Notes: generated by a model not told the origin, from the letters alone. DNA of 64,000 nt from Pseudomonas sp. NFR16 (GCF_900108875.1 NZ_FNYJ01000005.1:434001-498000); one strand, 5' to 3'. Shown: positions 8,751-17,494, counted from the first letter of the stretch. Numbers and translations are program-made.

Positions 8751-9706
8751 TGGCTGTCCGCCAGTGCGCCGAGCACCGTCCCCGTCGCGAACTTCTCACG
8801 ACGGCTGTTGAACAGGTCAGCGAAGCCCAGCGGTTTGCCGCCTGGCAATTGCAGGCGCGTGAGGCGCAAGGCCCCTTGCCCGCAGGCCACGATCAGACCA
8901 TCTTTGCTGGCGCTGAGAATTGTGCCCGGTTCGCCCTCGCCTTCGCTCGCCTCAGCGGCCAGCACTTTCAAGGCTTCGCCGTTGAGCGTGCTGTGACAGA
9001 CCGGCCACGGATTGAAGGCGCGCACCAGACGCTCAAGCTCGTCGGCGGGCCGCGACCAATCGATACGCGCTTCGTCTTTATTGAGCTTGTGCGCATAAGT
9101 TGCTTGGGAGTCGTCCTGTGCTTCACCGACCAGGGAGCCATCTGCCAGGCCGGCGATGGCCTTCAGCACGGCGACTGGGCCCAGTTCTGCCAGGCGGTCA
9201 TGCAAGGTGCCGCCTGTGTCTTCGGCGGTGATCGCTGTGGTGCTTTTGAGCAGCATCGGGCCAGTGTCCAGGCCGGCTTCCATGCGCATCACGGTCACGC
9301 CGCTTTCAGCATCACCGGCTTGTACCGCACGCTGGATAGGCGCTGCACCGCGCCAGCGAGGCAGCAATGAGGCGTGGCTGTTGATGCACCCCAGCCGCGG
9401 GATGTCGAGCACCACTTGCGGCAGAATCAGCCCGTAAGCGACCACGACCATCAGGTCAGGCTTGAGCGCAGCGAGTTCGGCCTGTGCTTCGGGTGCACGC
9501 AAGGTCGGCGGCTGAAACACGGGAATGTCGTGTTGCAGAGCGAGTTGCTTGACCGGGCTGGGCATCAGCTTCTGGCCGCGGCCCGCCGGGCGGTCGGGCT
9601 GGGTATAGACCGCGATCACCTCGTATGGGCTGTCGAGCAGGGCTTTGAGGTGTTCGGCCGCAAATTCCGGGGTGCCGGCGAAGACGATGCGCAGTGGCTC
9701 AGTCAT
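8747..9706 (-). CDS. fmt: Methionyl-tRNA formyltransferase
   Basis: Formylates initiator Met-tRNA with 10-formyl-tetrahydrofolate. The 319-residue product has the typical N-terminal formyltransferase domain with the catalytic block NSHASLLPRWRGAAPIQ (near residue 110) and a C-terminal tRNA-binding domain. It is sandwiched between def (which removes the formyl group) and rsmB; its stop overlaps the rsmB start. A 133-bp spacer holding a REPIN separates it from def. Confidence 0.97.
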   Translation of the reverse strand: MTEPLRIVFAGTPEFAAEHLKALLDSPYEVIAVYTQPDRPAGRGQKLMPSPVKQLALQHDIPVFQPPTLRAPEAQAELAALKPDLMVVVAYGLILPQVVLDIPRLGCINSHASLLPRWRGAAPIQRAVQAGDAESGVTVMRMEAGLDTGPMLLKSTTAITAEDTGGTLHDRLAELGPVAVLKAIAGLADGSLVGEAQDDSQATYAHKLNKDEARIDWSRPADELERLVRAFNPWPVCHSTLNGEALKVLAAEASEGEGEPGTILSASKDGLIVACGQGALRLTRLQLPGGKPLGFADLFNSRREKFATGTVLGALADSQ

Positions 9707-9729
9707 GGACTTCTCGTTCTGAAAATGAC

Positions 9730-9818
9730 TGCAGGAGCGCGCCGGCCGGCGATTGCGTTGTGTCAGTCGACGAAGGTGTCACGGACATGTCGCGATCGCG
9801 GGTCAGCGCGCTCCTGCA
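9730..9818. repeat. REPIN-like inverted REP pair between def and fmt
   Basis: Two perfect 13-nt arms, TGCAGGAGCGCGC (9730-9742) and GCGCGCTCCTGCA (9806-9818), flank about 63 bp. The arms match the 'GTAGGAGCGCGCTTGCCCGCGA' class of Pseudomonas REP seen elsewhere in the window. The element sits inside the def-fmt operon spacer. Confidence 0.75.
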
Positions 9819-9839
9819 CGATAATGAGAGACGGCCGGA

Positions 9840-10346
9840 TCAGGCGTTCTGCTTGTGCTGTTTTTCCAGCTTCTTCTTGATCCGGTCACGCTTGAGGTTC
9901 GACAGGTAGTCGACGAACAGCTTGCCGTTCAGGTGATCGCACTCGTGCTGGATGCACACCGCGAGCAGGCCTTCGGCGATCAGTTCGTAAGGTTGACCCT
10001 CACGGTCCAGCGCCTTGACCTTGACCTTCTGCGGACGGTCGACGTTTTCATAGAACCCGGGAACCGACAGGCAGCCTTCCTGATACTGATCCATCTCGTC
10101 AGTCAGTGGCTCGAGCTCAGGGTTGATGAAGACCCGAGGCTCGCTGCGGTCTTCGGAAAGGTCCATGACCACGACACGCTTGTGTACGTTAACCTGCGTC
10201 GCCGCCAAGCCGATGCCAGGCGCTTCGTACATGGTTTCAAACATGTCGTCGACCAACTGGCGAATGCCGTCGTCCACAGCGGCCACCGGCTTGGCGATGG
10301 TGCGCAGGCGCGAATCTGGAAATTCGAGAATGTTTAAAATGGCCAT
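9840..10346 (-). CDS. def: Peptide deformylase
   Basis: Metalloenzyme that removes the N-formyl group from new proteins. The 168-residue product carries all three signature motifs: GIGLAATQ (44-51), EGCLSVP with metal ligand Cys92, and QHECDHLNG with His134, Glu135 and His138. It is the first gene of def-fmt-rsmB and is divergent from the LysM gene, with a 142-bp promoter region between. Confidence 0.97.
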   Translation of the reverse strand: MAILNILEFPDSRLRTIAKPVAAVDDGIRQLVDDMFETMYEAPGIGLAATQVNVHKRVVVMDLSEDRSEPRVFINPELEPLTDEMDQYQEGCLSVPGFYENVDRPQKVKVKALDREGQPYELIAEGLLAVCIQHECDHLNGKLFVDYLSNLKRDRIKKKLEKQHKQNA

Positions 10347-10449
10347 ATACGTTTGAGCTGCACTTGTAGGGTAAAGTCAAAATCGGCTGCTAGGCTAGGG
10401 ACGTCACGAGCGGGCAGCCCTTGTAAAACCGAAGTCTCGCAAGACTCTA

Positions 10450-10465
10450 TGTTTCACGCGAAGCC
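10450..10465. other. parS-like palindrome in def/LysM spacer
   Basis: TGTTTCACGCGAAGCC matches 13 of 16 positions of the general bacterial parS consensus (TGTTTCACGTGAAACA). It is intergenic and in an origin-proximal region, where ParB sites are expected. Three mismatches make binding uncertain. Confidence 0.25.
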
Positions 10466-10488
10466 AATATGATAAAGGGATTCACCGC

Positions 10489-11514
10489 ATGAGGAAATCA
10501 CTACTCGCCCTGCTGCTGCTGGCCGCAACAGGCTTTGCCCAGGCGCAAGTACAACTCAGGGAAGGTCATCCACAGAGTTACACCGTTGTCGCCGGTGACA
10601 CACTCTGGGACATTTCCGGCAAATTTCTCAGCCAGCCCTGGAAATGGCCACAGATCTGGCGTGCCAATCCTCAGGTCCATGACCCAGATCTGATCTACCC
10701 CGGCGACACGTTGAACCTGATTTACGTCGACGGTCAGCCAAGAATTGTCGTGAACCGCGGCGAATCCCGCGGCACCATCAAATTGTCACCGCGTGTGCGC
10801 AGCACGCCGATTGCCGAAGCAATCCCCACCATTCCTCTGGGCGCAATCAATGCATTTCTGCTCAATAACCGGATCGTGGACACGCCCGAGCAATTCGACA
10901 CCGCGCCATACATTGTTGCCGGCAACGGCGAGCGAGTGCTCAGCGGCGCCGGTGACCGGATCTATGCGCGCGGGTATTTCGAACCGGGCCATGTGTCCTA
11001 CGGAATTTTCCGCAAAGGCAAGAGCTATGTGGATCCGGACACCGGCACGTTGCTGGGCATCAATGCCGATGACATCGGCAGCGGCGACGTGATCGCCAGC
11101 GAAGGCGATGTCGCGACGTTGCAAATGCAGCGATCGACTCAGGAAGTGCGCCTGGGTGACCGGCTGTTCGTCAGCGAAGAGCGCGGCATCAATTCAACGT
11201 TTGTCCCCAGCGAGCCTCGGCAGCCGGTGAACGGCATGATCATCGATGTCCCGCGGGGCGTGACGCAGATCGGTGAATTTGACGTGGTAACCCTTGACCG
11301 TGGCCGTCTGGACGGCCTTGAAGAAGGCAATGTCCTCGCAATTCTCAAGACCGGAGAGACTGTTCGCGATCGCATTACCGGGGAGCCTGTGAAAATCCCG
11401 GATGAGCGCTCAGGCTTGCTCATGGTGTTCCGCACTTACGACAGGCTCAGCTATGCGATGGTGCTGCAGGCGTCCAGATCTTTGGCGGTGATGGATAAAG
11501 TCAGCAATCCGTAA
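10489..11514 (+). CDS. LysM-domain secreted protein
   Basis: A 341-residue exported protein. It has a clear Sec signal peptide (about residues 1-19, cleavage after AQA) and one LysM peptidoglycan-binding domain at about 30-78 (YTVVAGDTLWDISGKF...NPDLIYPGDTL-type pattern). The remaining 260 residues form a conserved region without a catalytic motif that I recognise. AAGGGA precedes the ATG. In pseudomonads this gene always lies between def and dprA (the PA0020 position). A role at the cell wall is likely but the exact function is not readable. Confidence 0.9.
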   Translation: MRKSLLALLLLAATGFAQAQVQLREGHPQSYTVVAGDTLWDISGKFLSQPWKWPQIWRANPQVHDPDLIYPGDTLNLIYVDGQPRIVVNRGESRGTIKLSPRVRSTPIAEAIPTIPLGAINAFLLNNRIVDTPEQFDTAPYIVAGNGERVLSGAGDRIYARGYFEPGHVSYGIFRKGKSYVDPDTGTLLGINADDIGSGDVIASEGDVATLQMQRSTQEVRLGDRLFVSEERGINSTFVPSEPRQPVNGMIIDVPRGVTQIGEFDVVTLDRGRLDGLEEGNVLAILKTGETVRDRITGEPVKIPDERSGLLMVFRTYDRLSYAMVLQASRSLAVMDKVSNP

Positions 11515-11584
11515 TGCTATGTATCAGCTGTAAAACACTTTTCTCCACCGGCATGCTTCACTTATCAAATTGTTGTCAACAGAG

Positions 11585-11593
11585 TTATCCACA
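11585..11593 (+). other. Exact DnaA box in LysM-dprA spacer
   Basis: TTATCCACA, the perfect consensus DnaA-binding nonamer, lies in the spacer directly before dprA. Five further exact copies occur at 5948, 12202, 12955 (minus), 17540 (minus) and 20834 (minus). Confidence 0.55.
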
Positions 11594-11597
11594 GGTT

Positions 11598-11619
11598 GGC
11601 CCGCTCGATAGAGCGGGCC
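11598..11619. terminator. Hairpin between LysM gene and dprA
   Basis: A perfect 9-bp GC-rich stem (GGCCCGCTC / GAGCGGGCC) with a GATA loop. No T-run follows. It may be a weak terminator for the LysM gene or may affect the dprA leader, since the dprA ribosome site is only a few bases downstream. Confidence 0.45.
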
Positions 11620-11638
11620 GCGGATCAAGGAAGATCTC

Positions 11639-12766
11639 ATGCCGCTGTTCGAGAAAGCCGGTCAGTCCCCTGCCGAGCTGGAAGCGCGTTTGCGACTCCA
11701 TCGCTTGCCGGAAATCGGCCCCAAACGTTTTCAGTCTCTCATCCAGGCATTCGGCAGCGCGTCTGCCGCATTGAGCGCGCCGGCTTCCGCGTGGCGATCT
11801 TTGCGTTTGCCCGCGGCCAGCGCCGAGGCCCGACGCAGCCCTGAAGTACGCGACGGCGCCAGCGCCGCATTGGCCTGGTTAGAGCGGCCGGGCCAGCATT
11901 TGCTGATGTGGGACGACCCTGACTACCCCGCCCTGCTCGCAGAAATTGCAGATCCGCCGCCTTTGTTGTTTGTCGCCGGAAATCGGTCATTGCTTGATCG
12001 GCCCCAGCTCGGAATGGTGGGCAGTCGACGCGCTTCGCGCCCCGGACTCGATACCGCTGCCGCGTTCGCCCGGAGTCTGGCGGGCGCCGGATTTGTCATC
12101 ACCAGCGGGTTGGCTCTGGGTATCGACGGTGCCGCTCACCAAGGAGCAGTTGACGTCAATGGAGCCACGATTGGTGTTCTTGGGACGGGCATCGAAAAAC
12201 TTTATCCACAGCGGCACCGTCAACTGGCAGCGGCAATGCTGGCGCAGGGTGGCGCTGTGATTTCCGAGTTGCCGCTGGACGCCGGTCCCCATGCGAGCAA
12301 CTTTCCCCGACGCAATCGGATCATCAGCGGACTGTCCCTCGGCGTGCTGGTCGTTGAGGCGAGCGTTGCCAGCGGATCCCTGATCACGGCGCGCCTTGCC
12401 GCCGAGCAAGGACGTGAGGTGTATGCGATTCCGGGTTCGATTCATCATCCCGGCGCCCGGGGATGTCATCAGTTGATTCGCGAAGGCGCCGTGCTGGTGG
12501 AGACGATCGATCACATCCTCGAGGCCTTGCAAGGCTGGAAGAACATCGGTTCTTCAAATGCCACACCGCCGGAGCCGACGCAAAAAACCGTGCCCGCCAC
12601 ATCGCACCCCTTGCTCGCGTTGTTGCACGCCGCACCGCAGACGGGGGAGGCGCTGGCGATCAGCAGCGGCTGGCCACTGCCCAAAGTGCTGGCCGCGTTG
12701 ACGGAGCTTGAGCTGGACAGCAGCGTGTCGTGTGAAGCGGGACGATGGTTTGCCCGGGCGCGCTGA
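11639..12766 (+). CDS. dprA: DNA-processing protein DprA (Smf)
   Basis: Binds incoming single-stranded DNA during transformation and loads RecA. The 375-residue product has an N-terminal helix-hairpin region (about 10-60), the Rossmann-like DprA core (about 100-290; GSRRASRPG, SGLALGIDGAAHQGA, PRRNRIISGLS) and a C-terminal winged-helix domain. AAGGAAG is spaced correctly before the ATG. It is followed by tsaC as in other pseudomonads. A DnaA box lies inside it at 12202. Confidence 0.95.
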   Translation: MPLFEKAGQSPAELEARLRLHRLPEIGPKRFQSLIQAFGSASAALSAPASAWRSLRLPAASAEARRSPEVRDGASAALAWLERPGQHLLMWDDPDYPALLAEIADPPPLLFVAGNRSLLDRPQLGMVGSRRASRPGLDTAAAFARSLAGAGFVITSGLALGIDGAAHQGAVDVNGATIGVLGTGIEKLYPQRHRQLAAAMLAQGGAVISELPLDAGPHASNFPRRNRIISGLSLGVLVVEASVASGSLITARLAAEQGREVYAIPGSIHHPGARGCHQLIREGAVLVETIDHILEALQGWKNIGSSNATPPEPTQKTVPATSHPLLALLHAAPQTGEALAISSGWPLPKVLAALTELELDSSVSCEAGRWFARAR

Positions 12767-12805
12767 GGTTAAACTGCCGATCAGCGTTATTTTGGAGAGT
12801 GAACG

Positions 12806-13363
12806 ATGGTCAGCAGTTGGCGAGTGCAACAAGCCGCACGAGAGGTTCGGGCCGGGGCGGTCATTGCCTATCCAACCGAAGCGGTCTGGGGGCTGGGGTG
12901 CGATCCTTGGGATGCCGAGGCGGTCTACCGTCTGCTGGCGATCAAGGCGCGTCCTGTGGATAAAGGGCTCATCCTCATTGCCGACAACATTCGCCAGTTC
13001 GATTTTCTGTTCGAAGATTTCCCCGAGCTGTGGATCGACCGCATGGCCAGTACGTGGCCGGGCCCGAACACCTGGCTGGTCCCGCATCAGGGTCTTCTGC
13101 CCGAATGGATCACCGGCAAACACGACACTGTCGCGCTGCGTGTGAGCGATCATCCGCAGGTGCGCGAGCTGTGCGCGTTGACCGGCCCTCTGGTTTCCAC
13201 CTCCGCCAACCCTGCCGGTCGACCCGCCGCGCGGTCACGCCTTCGCGTCGAGCAGTACTTTCATCAGCAGGTGGACATGGTGCTCGGCGGCGCGCTCGGC
13301 GGGCGTCGTAATCCCAGTGTGATCCGTGATCTGGTGACGGCTGAGGTTGTGCGGGCGGGGTGA
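12806..13363 (+). CDS. tsaC: Threonylcarbamoyl-AMP synthase (TsaC/YrdC)
   Basis: Makes threonylcarbamoyl-AMP from threonine, bicarbonate and ATP for the t6A37 modification of tRNA. The 185-residue product is a single YrdC domain with the N-terminal YPTEAVWGLGCDP strand-loop, the KxR element (IKARPVDKG) and the STSANPAGRPA motif. It lacks the extra C-terminal domain of Sua5, so TsaC is the better name. GGAG lies 8 bases before the ATG; it starts 40 bp after dprA. Confidence 0.95.
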   Translation: MVSSWRVQQAAREVRAGAVIAYPTEAVWGLGCDPWDAEAVYRLLAIKARPVDKGLILIADNIRQFDFLFEDFPELWIDRMASTWPGPNTWLVPHQGLLPEWITGKHDTVALRVSDHPQVRELCALTGPLVSTSANPAGRPAARSRLRVEQYFHQQVDMVLGGALGGRRNPSVIRDLVTAEVVRAG

Positions 13364-13396
13364 GCTAACGGTTAGACTCATCATCCCGCTGAAAAC

Positions 13397-13470
13397 GAGC
13401 CTGTTCGCGAATGCCGAGGCAGAGGCCGACACGTTGTGTCGGATGGACCGGCTTCTTCGCGAGCAGGCTC
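13397..13470. repeat. REPIN-like inverted REP pair between tsaC and qor
   Basis: Arms GAGCCTGTTCGCGAA (13397-13411) and TTCGCGAGCAGGCTC (13456-13470) are inverted copies with one mismatch, separated by 44 bp. It sits at the 3' junction of convergent tsaC and qor, a favoured location for such elements. Confidence 0.7.
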
Positions 13471-13488
13471 TTCAGACGGGAACGAGGC

Positions 13489-14466
13489 TCAAGGCACCAG
13501 AATGATTGAGCCGGTCGTGCGACGTCCCGCCAGTTCGGTATGCGCCTGTGCCGCATCTTTCAGATCGAATTTACGGATGTCATCGACTTTGACCTTGCCG
13601 CTCGAAACCATCCCGAACACCTCGTCGGCCATGGCCTGCAGGGTTTCCGGGCTGTTGGCATAGGAGCCAAGCGTAGGACGCGTGACGTAGAGCGAGCCCT
13701 TCTGCGCCAGAATGCCGAGATTCACGCCAGACACGGCACCCGATGCATTGCCGAAGCTGACCAGCAGTCCGCGCAGTTCCAGACAGTTCAGTGACGTTTC
13801 CCAAGTGTCTTTACCGACGCCGTCGTACACCACCGGCACTTTTTTGCCGCCGGTCAATTCCAGCACGCGGCTGACGACATCTTCCTTGCTGTAGTCGATC
13901 ACTTCCCATGCCCCGAGCGCCTTGGCGTGCGCGGCCTTCTCCGGCGAGCTGACCGTGCCGATCAGCTTGACGCCCGCAGCCTTGGCCCATTGGCAGGCAA
14001 TGGAGCCTACGCCACCGGCGGCGGCATGGAAAAGAATGGTTTCTTCAGGACGAATTTCGTAGGTCTGGCGAAACAGATATTGCACCGTGAGACCTTTGAG
14101 CATGACCGCCGCGCCCTGCTCGAAACTGATTTCGTCAGGCAGCAGCGCAAGGTTCGCCGCCGGTATCAGGTGAAGCTCCGCATAACTGCCCAGCGGCCCA
14201 GTGCCGTATACCACGCGGTCGCCGACCTTGACGTGGGTGACGTCGCTGCCGACAGCCTCGACCACGCCCGCACCTTCATTGCCCAGCGCTGAAGGAAAGG
14301 CCGGGGCGGGGTACAAGCCGCTGCGGAAGTAGGTTTCGATGAAGTTGACGCCAATTGCTTTGTTGCGCACGAGCACTTCGTTCGGCCCCGGCGCGGCCGG
14401 TTCGAAATCGACGTACTCAAGAACTTCAGGGCCGCCGTAGCTGCGGAACTGGATACGCTTTGCCAT
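13489..14466 (-). CDS. qor: NADPH:quinone oxidoreductase (zeta-crystallin type)
   Basis: A zinc-free medium-chain dehydrogenase that reduces quinones with NADPH. The 325-residue product has the GroES-like N-terminal domain and the nucleotide-binding motif AAAGGVGS (near residue 150). No structural zinc cysteines are seen, consistent with the quinone reductase branch. It is divergent from hemF across a 208-bp region that contains an ANR-like site. The P. aeruginosa neighbour order is the same. Confidence 0.92.
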   Translation of the reverse strand: MAKRIQFRSYGGPEVLEYVDFEPAAPGPNEVLVRNKAIGVNFIETYFRSGLYPAPAFPSALGNEGAGVVEAVGSDVTHVKVGDRVVYGTGPLGSYAELHLIPAANLALLPDEISFEQGAAVMLKGLTVQYLFRQTYEIRPEETILFHAAAGGVGSIACQWAKAAGVKLIGTVSSPEKAAHAKALGAWEVIDYSKEDVVSRVLELTGGKKVPVVYDGVGKDTWETSLNCLELRGLLVSFGNASGAVSGVNLGILAQKGSLYVTRPTLGSYANSPETLQAMADEVFGMVSSGKVKVDDIRKFDLKDAAQAHTELAGRRTTGSIILVP

Positions 14467-14528
14467 TTGCTTTCTCCGTCATGGATCGAAACAAGAAAAT
14501 GCGAAAGGGCTCTATCGGACTCCTTCGC

Positions 14529-14542
14529 TTGATGTTCGTCAA
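14529..14542. promoter_or_regulatory. Putative ANR/DNR (FNR-type) box upstream of hemF
   Basis: TTGATGTTCGTCAA differs by one base from the ANR/FNR consensus TTGAT-N4-ATCAA. It lies 132 bp before the hemF ATG, in the qor-hemF spacer. In P. aeruginosa hemF is known to be regulated by Anr and Dnr, so the site is biologically sensible. It could also act on qor. Confidence 0.6.
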
Positions 14543-14674
14543 CTGCGGCACCCGGCTAGCCAGTGATAGACTACGCGCCAATTTTCGCAGTCGCGTTTTG
14601 TTCAGCGGCAGCTGTTGCAACCCGGCAACGTACGCGGCCCGCTCAAAACCCCGTTTCACCTTCAAGGTACTGCC

Positions 14675-15601
14675 ATGTCCTGTCGCACCGATGCTGTCAA
14701 AGCCTACCTGCTCGATCTGCAAGACCGGATCTGCGCCGCTCTGGAACACGAAGACGGCAGCGGCCGTTTTGTGGAAGACGCCTGGGAGCGCCCTGCAGGT
14801 GGCGGTGGCCGCACGCGCGTGATCGAAAACGGCCACGTTATCGAGAAAGGCGGAGTCAACTTCTCCCATGTGTTCGGGGCTGGTCTGCCTCCCTCGGCCA
14901 GCGCGCACCGTCCCGAGCTTGCCGGACGTGGCTTCGAGGCCCTTGGCGTTTCACTGGTCATGCATCCGCACAACCCACATGTTCCGACCTCCCACGCCAA
15001 CGTGCGTTTCTTTATCGCTGAAAAAGATGGTGAAGAGCCGGTCTGGTGGTTCGGCGGTGGCTTCGACCTCACGCCCTACTACGGCGTCGAAGAAGACTGC
15101 GTGCATTGGCACCGGATCGCGGAGCAGGCGTGTGCGCCGTTCGGTGCCGACGTTTACCCACGCTACAAAGCCTGGTGCGACCGTTATTTCCACATCAAGC
15201 ATCGCAATGAGCCGCGCGGAATCGGCGGTCTGTTTTTCGACGATTTGAACGAGTGGGACTTCGACACCAGCTTTGCGTTTCTGCGGGCAATCGGCGATGC
15301 CTTCGTGGAGGCTTACCTGCCCATCGTGCAGCGCCGCAAAGGGACGCCTTACACGCCGCAGCAAAGGGAGTTTCAGGAATTCCGTCGTGGCCGGTACGTG
15401 GAATTCAATCTGGTCTACGACCGCGGCACGTTGTTCGGCTTGCAGTCGGGCGGCCGCACCGAGTCGATCCTGATGTCGCTGCCGCCTCACGTTCGTTGGG
15501 GCTACGACTGGAAAGCTGCGCCGAACAGCGAGGAAGCGCGCCTGACCGAGTATTTCCTACAGGACCGCGACTGGCTGGGCCTGCTGCCGCCGTCGGCTTG
15601 A
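14675..15601 (+). CDS. hemF: Oxygen-dependent coproporphyrinogen III oxidase
   Basis: Converts coproporphyrinogen III to protoporphyrinogen IX using O2, a late step of heme synthesis in the cytoplasm. The 308-residue product has the conserved blocks AWERPAGGGGRTRV, GVNFSHVFG, WWFGGGFDLTPYY and RNEPRGIGGLFFDD. The frame is open 20 codons further upstream, but ATG 14675 fits the family N-terminus and follows AAGGT. An ANR-like site lies upstream, and a REP hairpin separates it from aroE. Confidence 0.96.
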   Translation: MSCRTDAVKAYLLDLQDRICAALEHEDGSGRFVEDAWERPAGGGGRTRVIENGHVIEKGGVNFSHVFGAGLPPSASAHRPELAGRGFEALGVSLVMHPHNPHVPTSHANVRFFIAEKDGEEPVWWFGGGFDLTPYYGVEEDCVHWHRIAEQACAPFGADVYPRYKAWCDRYFHIKHRNEPRGIGGLFFDDLNEWDFDTSFAFLRAIGDAFVEAYLPIVQRRKGTPYTPQQREFQEFRRGRYVEFNLVYDRGTLFGLQSGGRTESILMSLPPHVRWGYDWKAAPNSEEARLTEYFLQDRDWLGLLPPSA

Positions 15602-15610
15602 AACTCATCG

Positions 15611-15640
15611 CCCTGTTCGCGAGCTAGTTCGCGAGCAGGG
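15611..15640. repeat. REP hairpin between hemF and aroE
   Basis: CCCTGTTCGCGA (15611-15622) and TCGCGAGCAGGG (15629-15640) form a 12-bp stem with one mismatch and a 6-nt loop. It is related in sequence to the arms at 13397-13470. Confidence 0.6.
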
Positions 15641-15689
15641 CTGCACAGACCACCGCTCTCTGGAGGCTGACTCCAGTTCTGGAATACGC

Positions 15690-16514
15690 ATGGACCACTA
15701 CGTCGTCTTCGGCAACCCGATCGCGCACAGCAAGTCGCCGCTGATTCACCGCCTGTTTGCCGAGCAGACCGGTCAGTTACTGGATTACCAGACAGCACTG
15801 GCTCCGCTTGAGGGCTTCACCGAGTTCGCCAGACAGTTTTTCGCCACAGGCCGTGGCGCCAACGTCACCGTGCCGTTCAAGGAAGAAGCCTATCGCCTGG
15901 CAGATCAACTGACCGAGCGCGGCCGTCGCGCCGCTGCGGTAAATACCCTGGCAAGACAGGCGGACGGCAGTTTGTTGGGTGATAACACCGACGGCGCAGG
16001 GCTTGTGCGTGACTTGAAGGTCAACCATGGCGTGACACTCAAGGACAAGCGCGTGCTGCTGCTGGGCGCGGGCGGGGCTGTACGTGGGGCGCTGGAACCG
16101 CTGCTGGCCGAAGGGCCTTATGTGCTTGTCGTCGCGAATCGCACGGTGGAAAAAGCTGAGCAGCTGGCGCAGGAATTTGCCGAGCTCGGGCCGGTACTGC
16201 CTGCAGGTTACGACTGGCTCGAAGAGCCGGTGGACATCATCATCAACGCAACGTCCGCCAGTTTATCGGGGGCGGTCCCACCGATCGCGCCGAGCCTGAT
16301 TCAGCCAGGCCAGACCTTTTGCTACGACATGATGTACGCCAAGGAGCCGACCGCGTTCTGCCGCTGGGCGACCGAGCACGGCGCCGGACGGGCGGTAGAT
16401 GGCTTGGGAATGCTGGTGGAACAGGCTGCCGAAGCGTTTCTCCTGTGGCGCGGCGTGCGCCCGGACTCGGCCCCGGTGCTGGCCGAGTTGCGGCGCTTGA
16501 TGGCTGAGGCCTGA
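15690..16514 (+). CDS. aroE: Shikimate dehydrogenase (NADP+)
   Basis: Reduces 3-dehydroshikimate to shikimate in aromatic amino acid synthesis. The 274-residue product has the substrate-site lysine (Lys64 in ANVTVPFKE), the AVNTL element, the GDNTDGAG block and the NADP-binding loop LLGAGGAVRGALEPL with NRT after it. Full family length. It is separated by a strong hairpin from the convergent choline-sulfate genes. Confidence 0.96.
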   Translation: MDHYVVFGNPIAHSKSPLIHRLFAEQTGQLLDYQTALAPLEGFTEFARQFFATGRGANVTVPFKEEAYRLADQLTERGRRAAAVNTLARQADGSLLGDNTDGAGLVRDLKVNHGVTLKDKRVLLLGAGGAVRGALEPLLAEGPYVLVVANRTVEKAEQLAQEFAELGPVLPAGYDWLEEPVDIIINATSASLSGAVPPIAPSLIQPGQTFCYDMMYAKEPTAFCRWATEHGAGRAVDGLGMLVEQAAEAFLLWRGVRPDSAPVLAELRRLMAEA

Positions 16515-16528
16515 TCCACGTCGATCAG

Positions 16529-16559
16529 CCACCTTGAGATCGAATCGATCTCAAGGTGG
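16529..16559. terminator. Bidirectional hairpin between aroE and choX
   Basis: A perfect 14-bp stem (CCACCTTGAGATCG / CGATCTCAAGGTGG) with a 3-nt loop lies between convergent genes. There is no long T-tract on either side, but the position and stability point to a shared terminator. Confidence 0.65.
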
Positions 16560-16567
16560 GAGGACGC

Positions 16568-17494
16568 TTAAAGCTTGGCCTTGACTGCCGCCAGTGCGTC
16601 TTTGTCGTCGATGGTTTTGACGCCGCTCAACCACTTCTCAAGCACGGCCGGGTTTGCCTTGATCCACGCCTTTACCGCTTCGGTGTTGCTGATCTTGTTG
16701 TCCACCACGTTTTTCATGATGGTGTTTTCCATATCCTGCGTGAACGTCAGATTGGAGAACAGCTTGGCGACGTTCGGGCAGGCTTCGGCGTAGCCCTTGC
16801 GGGTCACGGTGTAAACGCTGCCGGTGTCACCGAAGTACTTCTCGCCGCCCTTGAGGTAGTGCATGCCCTTGATCTGGACGTTCATCGGATGCGGCGTCCA
16901 GCCCAGGAAAACCACGAACTCCTTCTTCTTCACGTTGCGCTGCACTTCGGCCAGCATCGCCTGCTCGCTGGATTCCACCAGCTTCCAGTCGCCCAGCTCG
17001 AACTCGTTCTTCTTGATGATTTCCTGAATCGATGCGTTGGCCGGAGCCCCTGAACCGATGCCGTAAATCTTCTTGTGAAACTTGTCGGCGAATTTGCTCA
17101 GGTCGGCAAAGTCATGCACGCCGGCGTCGTAGACATAGTCCGGCACGGCCAGCGTGAATTCGGTGCCTTCCAGGTTCTTGGCGTACTGGGTGACATCGCC
17201 CGTGGCGATGAACTTGTCGTAGAAACCCTGCTGCGCGGGCATCCAGTTGCCCAGAAACACGTCCATCTGCCCGTCTTTGAGACCACCATAGGCAATCGGT
17301 ACTGCCAGCGTATCCACCTTGGTCTTGTAACCCATGCCATCGAGCAGGAAACCTGCCGTGGCATTGGTCGCGGCGATGTCGCTCCAACCCGGATCGGCCA
17401 TCTTCACTGTGCTGCAACTTGCGTCAGCGGCGTATGCAATGACGCTGCTCAAGCTCATGACCCCAACCGCCAGCGTAGCGAACAACTTATTCAT
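16568..17494 (-). CDS. choX: Choline/betaine ABC transporter periplasmic binding protein
   Basis: A 308-residue OpuAC-type solute-binding protein with a signal peptide (about 1-22, cleavage after AYA). Aromatic residues typical of quaternary-amine boxes are seen in DPGWSDI, GNWMPAQQ and FLGWTPHPM. It starts 38 bp after the choline-sulfatase stop on the same strand, so it likely captures choline or choline-O-sulfate for that enzyme. No permease or ATPase gene is adjacent, so it must use a transporter encoded elsewhere. Confidence 0.92.
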   Translation of the reverse strand: MNKLFATLAVGVMSLSSVIAYAADASCSTVKMADPGWSDIAATNATAGFLLDGMGYKTKVDTLAVPIAYGGLKDGQMDVFLGNWMPAQQGFYDKFIATGDVTQYAKNLEGTEFTLAVPDYVYDAGVHDFADLSKFADKFHKKIYGIGSGAPANASIQEIIKKNEFELGDWKLVESSEQAMLAEVQRNVKKKEFVVFLGWTPHPMNVQIKGMHYLKGGEKYFGDTGSVYTVTRKGYAEACPNVAKLFSNLTFTQDMENTIMKNVVDNKISNTEAVKAWIKANPAVLEKWLSGVKTIDDKDALAAVKAKL

